A DNA stretch of 10,073 bases from Pseudomonadota bacterium (GTDB lineage Bacteria; Pseudomonadota; Alphaproteobacteria; Rhizobiales; Pleomorphomonadaceae): contig JAEZHI010000049.1 of assembly GCA_023436885.1 (NCBI GenBank), forward strand, positions 1-10,073. Reading direction: 5' to 3'. A program made the translations under genes and the position numbers. The notes below the pieces were generated by a model that did no database searches, was not told the origin of the DNA, and saw only the letters and a program-made list of their open reading frames with translations. Below, piece by piece: positions 6,752 through 10,073 of this stretch. Position 1 is the stretch's first letter, and each line of letters begins with the position of its first letter.

Positions 6752-8284
6752 ATGTCCGCGCTTCTCACCATCGATGCCGTCAGCAGGACTTTCCCGGGCG
6801 TCAAGGCGCTGGAAAACGTCAGCTTCGAGATAGAGGCGGGGCGCATCCATGCCATCGTCGGCGAGAACGGCGCCGGCAAGTCGACGCTGATGCAGATCAT
6901 CGCCGGCGTGCAACAGCCCAACGGTGGTCGGCTGCTGCTCGATGGCCACGAGATTCATCTGAGTGGCACCCGGCAAGCCCGTGAAAAGGGTATCGGCATT
7001 GTCTTTCAGGAACTCAACCTCGCCCCCAACATGACGGTGGCCGAGAACATCTGCCTCGGCATCGAGCCACCACGTGGCGTGGTCTTCCTCGACCGCCCCC
7101 ACCAACGGCGCCTGGCTCGCGAGGCACTCGCCCGCATGAGTGTCGATATCGACATTAACCGGCGGGTCGGAGATCTCTCGATTGCCCAGCAACAGCTCAT
7201 CGAAATCTGCAAGGCGCTGATCCACAACCCGCGCCTGCTGATCCTCGACGAGCCGACGTCCAGCCTGTCGGACGCCGAAACCGCCTTTCTGTTCAAGGTG
7301 ATGGCCGATCTCAAGGCCGCCGGCGTCACCATGCTCTATATTTCCCACCGCATGCCGGAGATCTTCTCGGTTTGCGATGCAATCACCATCCTGCGCGATG
7401 GCCGTCATGTGCGCACCATGGCGCTGGCCGATACCAGCCCGGAAGAGGTGGTGCGGCTGATGGTCGGGCGAGATCTCTCCAATGTCGGCCGCAGCCCGGC
7501 TGCCGACCCCGGCCAGCCGGTGGTGCTGGAGGTGCGCGGGCTGACGCACCAGCCATCCTATCGTGACATCTCTTTCCGTGTGCGGGCGGGCGAAATCGTC
7601 GGCTTGGCTGGCTTGGTGGGGGCAGGCCGCTCCGAAGTCATGCTCGGTCTGTTCGGTTCACCGCCGCCAGAGGCGGGCGAAATCCGCATCGACGGCCAGC
7701 CGGTGACCATCGACCGCGCCGCCACCGCCATTGCAAAGGGCATTGCGCTGCTGCCCGAAGACCGAAAGCGTCAGGGCCTGGTGCTCGGCTTGTCGGTATC
7801 TGCCAATCTGGCCCTAGCCGCGCTCAGCCAGAAGGCTCGCTTCGGCTTTGTGAATTTCAACGCCGAACGCCGATTGGTCGATGGCTATGTCCGGCGCCTG
7901 CGTATCAAGACGCCCACCGTCGACGCGAAGGTTGGCAACCTTTCCGGTGGCAATCAGCAGAAAGTGGTTCTGGCCAAGTGGCTGGCCACAAATCCGCGCT
8001 TGCTGATCGTCGATGAGCCGACACGCGGCGTCGACGTCGGCAGCAAGGCGCAGATCTACGCCTTCCTGCGCGAGCTGGCTGCCGCCGGCCTTGCCATCAT
8101 CGTTGTTTCCTCAGACCTCCCGGAGGTGATCGCCATCTCCAACCGCATCCTGGTGATGCGCGACGGGCGTCTGGTGGGAGAACTGCAGGGCGCTGATGCC
8201 GACGAGGAAAAGATCATGGCGCTTGCCGCGCTCGACCAGACGGCAAATGGCGCCGCCGGAGCGCGGTGGCAGGACGCAAGTTGA
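6752..8284 (+). CDS. Sugar ABC importer ATPase 2 (RbsA/MglA/XylG type, two fused NBDs)
   Basis: This is the energising ATPase for the second importer, 510 residues from the chosen start. NBD1 has Walker A GENGAGKST (37-45), Q-loop Gln86, signature-like LSIAQQQ (142-148), Walker B LLILDEP (162-168) and His199. NBD2 has a degenerate Walker A, GLVGAGRSE (287-295), then LPEDRK (334-339), LSGGNQQK (397-404), DEPTRGVDVG (421-430) and Ser-Ser in place of the H-loop His, as usual in the family. The start at 6752 (MSALLTIDAV) aligns with ATPase 1 and with known RbsA N-termini. Its ribosome binding site (TGGA, 6741-6744) is weak. In-frame ATGs at 6740 and 6716 are alternatives that would add 4 or 12 residues. 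It is 10 nt from fucU and so surely co-transcribed with it. The C-terminus carries about 15 extra residues compared with ATPase 1. Confidence 0.94.
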   Translation: MSALLTIDAVSRTFPGVKALENVSFEIEAGRIHAIVGENGAGKSTLMQIIAGVQQPNGGRLLLDGHEIHLSGTRQAREKGIGIVFQELNLAPNMTVAENICLGIEPPRGVVFLDRPHQRRLAREALARMSVDIDINRRVGDLSIAQQQLIEICKALIHNPRLLILDEPTSSLSDAETAFLFKVMADLKAAGVTMLYISHRMPEIFSVCDAITILRDGRHVRTMALADTSPEEVVRLMVGRDLSNVGRSPAADPGQPVVLEVRGLTHQPSYRDISFRVRAGEIVGLAGLVGAGRSEVMLGLFGSPPPEAGEIRIDGQPVTIDRAATAIAKGIALLPEDRKRQGLVLGLSVSANLALAALSQKARFGFVNFNAERRLVDGYVRRLRIKTPTVDAKVGNLSGGNQQKVVLAKWLATNPRLLIVDEPTRGVDVGSKAQIYAFLRELAAAGLAIIVVSSDLPEVIAISNRILVMRDGRLVGELQGADADEEKIMALAALDQTANGAAGARWQDAS

Positions 8285-8294
8285 GAGGAAAATC

Positions 8295-8726
8295 ATGCTG
8301 AAAGGTATTTCCCCGGTGCTCAACGGACCGCTTTTGTCGGTTCTTGACCGCATGGGGCACGGCGACGAGATCGTGCTGGCCGACGCCCATTTCCCTTCCT
8401 TTTCCTCGAATGACACGGTGTTAAGCGCCGCCGGTGTCGGAGTAACGGAACTGCTCGATGGTATCCTGCCGCTCCTTGAAATCGACACCTACGTCGCCGA
8501 TCCCTTAGTCATGGTCGATCCGGTTGCCGGCGACAGGGTGGATCCCGACCTTCTGGCTGATTGTCGGGCCGCCATCGCCCGCCATGCACCGACGGCGGCG
8601 CCGATCGTCTTCATGGAGCGCTTTGCCTTCTACGAGCGCGCCCGCCGCGCCTTCGCCATCGTCGCCACCGGGGAAACGCGCAAATACGGCAACATTCTCC
8701 TCAAGAAGGGCGTCACGCCAGTTTGA
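8295..8726 (+). CDS. fucU: L-fucose mutarotase (RbsD/FucU family)
   Basis: This 143-residue cytosolic protein interconverts the alpha and beta anomers of L-fucose; FucU enzymes are also known to act on D-ribose. Motifs match FucU nearly end to end: MLKGISPVLNGPLLSVL at the start, MGHGDEIVLADAHFP (20-34) with catalytic-type His22 and Asp30, RFAFYERARRAFAIVATGE (109-127), then KYGNILLKKGVTP (130-142) with the conserved Tyr-Gly-Asn. The closing segment is the diagnostic FucU form, which favours FucU over RbsD. The ATG at 8295 has GAGAGGA (8283-8289) overlapping the ATPase 2 stop codon. In-frame upstream starts lie inside the ATPase gene and are rejected. Its place at the end of an importer operon suggests it conditions the freshly imported sugar for the next enzyme, such as a kinase, dehydrogenase or isomerase. 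Confidence 0.93.
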   Translation: MLKGISPVLNGPLLSVLDRMGHGDEIVLADAHFPSFSSNDTVLSAAGVGVTELLDGILPLLEIDTYVADPLVMVDPVAGDRVDPDLLADCRAAIARHAPTAAPIVFMERFAFYERARRAFAIVATGETRKYGNILLKKGVTPV

Positions 8727-8881
8727 TCGCCAGCAAGTCCGGCAGGGATGGCGGACAGCGCGGTTTTGCTCGGTATAAGCCCTTGAGACGACATTGCACT
8801 TGGGCGAAGATCGATCCGATCGGGGGCGGGAGGAATCGTTGCCGCGCCGGTTTCCCTGCCGAGTAAAGGAGAGGTCTGACG
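8727..8881 (+). promoter_or_regulatory. 155-nt gap before the repressor gene, possible weak own promoter
   Basis: This gap is larger than the others near the operon end, so the repressor may have its own promoter. TATAAG (8774-8779) resembles a -10 box but has no good -35. TTGCAC (8794-8799) resembles a -35 but has a poor -10. CCGATCGG (8816-8823) is a short palindrome unlike the main operator. No AAGCGCTT-type site is present, so autoregulation through the same operator is not evident. No clear terminator follows fucU, so read-through is possible. Confidence 0.25.
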
Positions 8882-9901
8882 GTGGCTACCATTTTCGACG
8901 TCGCGCGTCATGCAGCGGTTTCGACATCGACGGTATCGCATGTCGTCAACGGCACGCGGAAGGTCAGTGCCGAGACGGCGCGCCGGGTACAGGAAGCGAT
9001 CGCCGCCGTCGGCTATACGCCCAACGGCATCGCCCGTGCCTTGGCCGTCTCGACGACCAATAGCGTCGGCATTGCCGTATCTACCATCTCCAACCCCTAT
9101 TTCGGCGACATCATCGGCGCCATCGAGCGCGAATGCACCCGCCTGGGACTTATGGTGTTCCTCTCTGACACCCATGACGATCCCGAGCACGAGCTGCGCG
9201 TCGTCAAGGCTCAGCATCTCCGGCGCGTCGACGGTATCATTCTCGCGCCATCGGAGACCGGCGACAGCGAGACGCTGAATTACATCGAAACCAACAAAAT
9301 TCCATGTGTGCTGGTCGATCGGCTGACTTCTCCGAAGTTCGATCGCGTCGGCATCCAGAACAAATACGCCATGGGCATGGTGGTTGGGCATCTCGCCGAC
9401 CATGGCCACCAACGTATCGGTTTCATCTCCGGGCAGCCGGGTTTTGCCACGGCCATCGAACGCACCGACGGCTTTCGGGCCGCCCTTGCCGAACGTGGTC
9501 TTGCCTTCGACGATGCCCTGATCCGCTCGGGCGATAGCATCGATGGCGCTGCGGCTGCTGCCACCGAGCTGCTGTCGCGGCCTGATCGGCCGTCTGCTCT
9601 CGCCGTCGGCAACAACATGTCGATGATCGGCGTCATGCGGGCCATCCGCACGATTGGCTTACGGGTGCCGGAGGACGTGGCGATCGTCGGCTTCGACGAC
9701 TTCGAATGGGCCGACTGCTTCGAGCCGCGCCTCACCGTCATTGCCCAACCCGTCGAGGAAATAGGCCGCAAGGCGGCCGAACTCCTGGTTCGTCGCATTG
9801 CAGCCGACCAGAGTGACGAGGCGCTGAAACCACAGCTCGTCCGTCTGAAGCCGACGCTGGTGATCCGCCAATCCTGTGGTTGCAATCATCCTGCGCTATG
9901 A
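8882..9901 (+). CDS. LacI-family transcriptional regulator
   Basis: This 339-residue repressor is the likely local sugar sensor. The N-terminal helix-turn-helix is TIFDVARHAAVSTSTVSHVVNG (residues 3-24). The hinge helix PNGIARAL (47-54) ends in Leu54, the residue that intercalates at the central CpG in PurR-type operators. The effector-binding core follows: VGIAVSTISNPYF (62-74), VDR (145-147), GHQRIGFISG (175-184), Arg194 in ERTDGF, Asn244-Asn245 and GFDDFEWADCFEPRLTVIAQP (270-290). These core positions line the sugar pocket in relatives. The start is GTG at 8882, supported by AAAGGAGAGG (8865-8874) at 7-nt spacing. A start there gives the canonical MATIFDVA opening. The tail ends SCGCNHPAL. 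By position it probably binds the palindrome at 581-600 and controls the importers and the divergent kinase. Confidence 0.95.
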   Translation: MATIFDVARHAAVSTSTVSHVVNGTRKVSAETARRVQEAIAAVGYTPNGIARALAVSTTNSVGIAVSTISNPYFGDIIGAIERECTRLGLMVFLSDTHDDPEHELRVVKAQHLRRVDGIILAPSETGDSETLNYIETNKIPCVLVDRLTSPKFDRVGIQNKYAMGMVVGHLADHGHQRIGFISGQPGFATAIERTDGFRAALAERGLAFDDALIRSGDSIDGAAAAATELLSRPDRPSALAVGNNMSMIGVMRAIRTIGLRVPEDVAIVGFDDFEWADCFEPRLTVIAQPVEEIGRKAAELLVRRIAADQSDEALKPQLVRLKPTLVIRQSCGCNHPAL

Positions 9902-9934
9902 GATCTGCTGCGGTTGACAACCGTCCACGTTGAC

Positions 9935-9954
9935 GGGAGCTTTTACAGCTCTTT
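9935..9954 (+). terminator. Weak terminator-like hairpin between convergent genes
   Basis: GAGCT (9937-9941), loop TTTAC, AGCTC (9947-9951), followed by TTT; two G-U pairs can extend the stem. A second small hairpin, CCGTC/GACGG (9921-9936), lies just before it and cannot coexist fully with the extended stem. The loop contains the stop codon of the minus-strand kinase. It may end transcription of the repressor gene, but the stem and T-run are short. Confidence 0.3.
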
Positions 9955-10073
9955 CCTCCATGGCGGGTTGGCGCCGGCGCGCGAGCAGGTGATGGCAGCG
10001 CATTTGGTTCCGAAGGCGAGGGCGTCGGCGAGTTCGTCCTTGGTGATGGCTTCGAGTGCGGGGCGAGCGATCC
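9943..10073 (-). CDS. PfkB-family carbohydrate kinase (fructokinase-like), C-terminal end, runs off right edge
   Basis: Only the last 42 residues and a TAA stop (9945-9943) are in the window. The frame reads IARPALEAITKDELADALAF, then GTKCAAITCSRAGANPPWRK, then EL. An Ala-rich helix followed by an AAIT..SRAGANPP tail is the typical C-terminus of fructokinase-like PfkB sugar kinases, where this last helix packs beside the ATP site. The gene converges on the repressor gene with 41 nt between stop codons, so it is not in the importer operon as drawn and must be expressed from a promoter right of the window. It is a separate gene from the kinase at the left edge. The call rests on a short tail, so the substrate is unknown. 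Confidence 0.72.
   Translation of the reverse strand, partial: IARPALEAITKDELADALAFGTKCAAITCSRAGANPPWRKEL

Noticed and set aside
6659..7549. 296-codon minus-strand frame opposite ATPase 2
   Set aside because: It is a shadow frame of the same kind, with no family resemblance.
8196..8294. Upstream in-frame start for fucU
   Set aside because: It lies inside ATPase 2. The ATG at 8295 matches the conserved FucU N-terminus and has its own ribosome binding site.
8809..8823. ATCGATCCGATCGG repeat-like stretch before lacI as a second operator
   Set aside because: It is only a short palindrome (CCGATCGG) and bears no resemblance to the AAGCGCTT-type site, so it could easily arise by chance.
8630..9412. 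260-codon minus-strand frame across fucU, the gap and lacI
   Set aside because: It spans two clear plus-strand genes and their gap. The product has no recognisable motif.

Overview
This window is GC-rich coding DNA with alphaproteobacterial style: dense genes, strong GGAGG-type ribosome binding sites, ribose-type sugar importers and fructokinase-like PfkB kinases. The order Hyphomicrobiales (Rhizobiales) is a reasonable guess, but no rRNA or other marker gene is present to prove it. I see no mobile element, tRNA, rRNA or CRISPR array.

Layout. Positions 1-481 (minus strand) hold the first 160 residues of a PfkB-family sugar kinase whose C-terminus lies left of the window. Positions 482-1023 are a divergent control region. 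At its centre (581-600) is a perfect 20-bp palindrome, AAGCGCTTGCGCAAGCGCTT, which looks like a LacI-family operator. Predicted promoters fire outward from it in both directions. The rest of the region is a leader of about 400 nt with no convincing gene.

Positions 1024-8726 (plus strand) appear to be one operon encoding two complete ribose/CUT2-type ABC sugar importers in mirrored order: ATPase-1, permease-1, binding protein-1, permease-2, binding protein-2, ATPase-2. An L-fucose mutarotase (fucU) follows. A LacI-family repressor gene (8882-9901) comes next on the same strand, starting at GTG. At the right edge (9943-10073, minus strand) are the last 42 residues of a second PfkB-type kinase, convergent with the repressor gene.

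How it fits together (inference). A LacI-type repressor that senses a sugar would bind the single palindrome and hold down both the importer operon and the divergent kinase. On induction, two periplasmic binding proteins with different pocket residues would feed two permease/ATPase pairs. FucU would speed interconversion of the sugar anomers, and the flanking PfkB kinases could phosphorylate sugar inside the cell. Perfect inverted repeats lie next to or between the binding-protein genes and may tune mRNA stability or relative expression. The substrate cannot be fixed from sequence. FucU points to L-fucose or ribose-like pyranoses, while the kinase fragments look fructokinase-like. No dedicated fucose catabolic enzyme is visible in the window.

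Nothing here is a plainly new class of system. The most noteworthy points are the paired, mirrored importers under one operator and the compact face-to-face promoter architecture.
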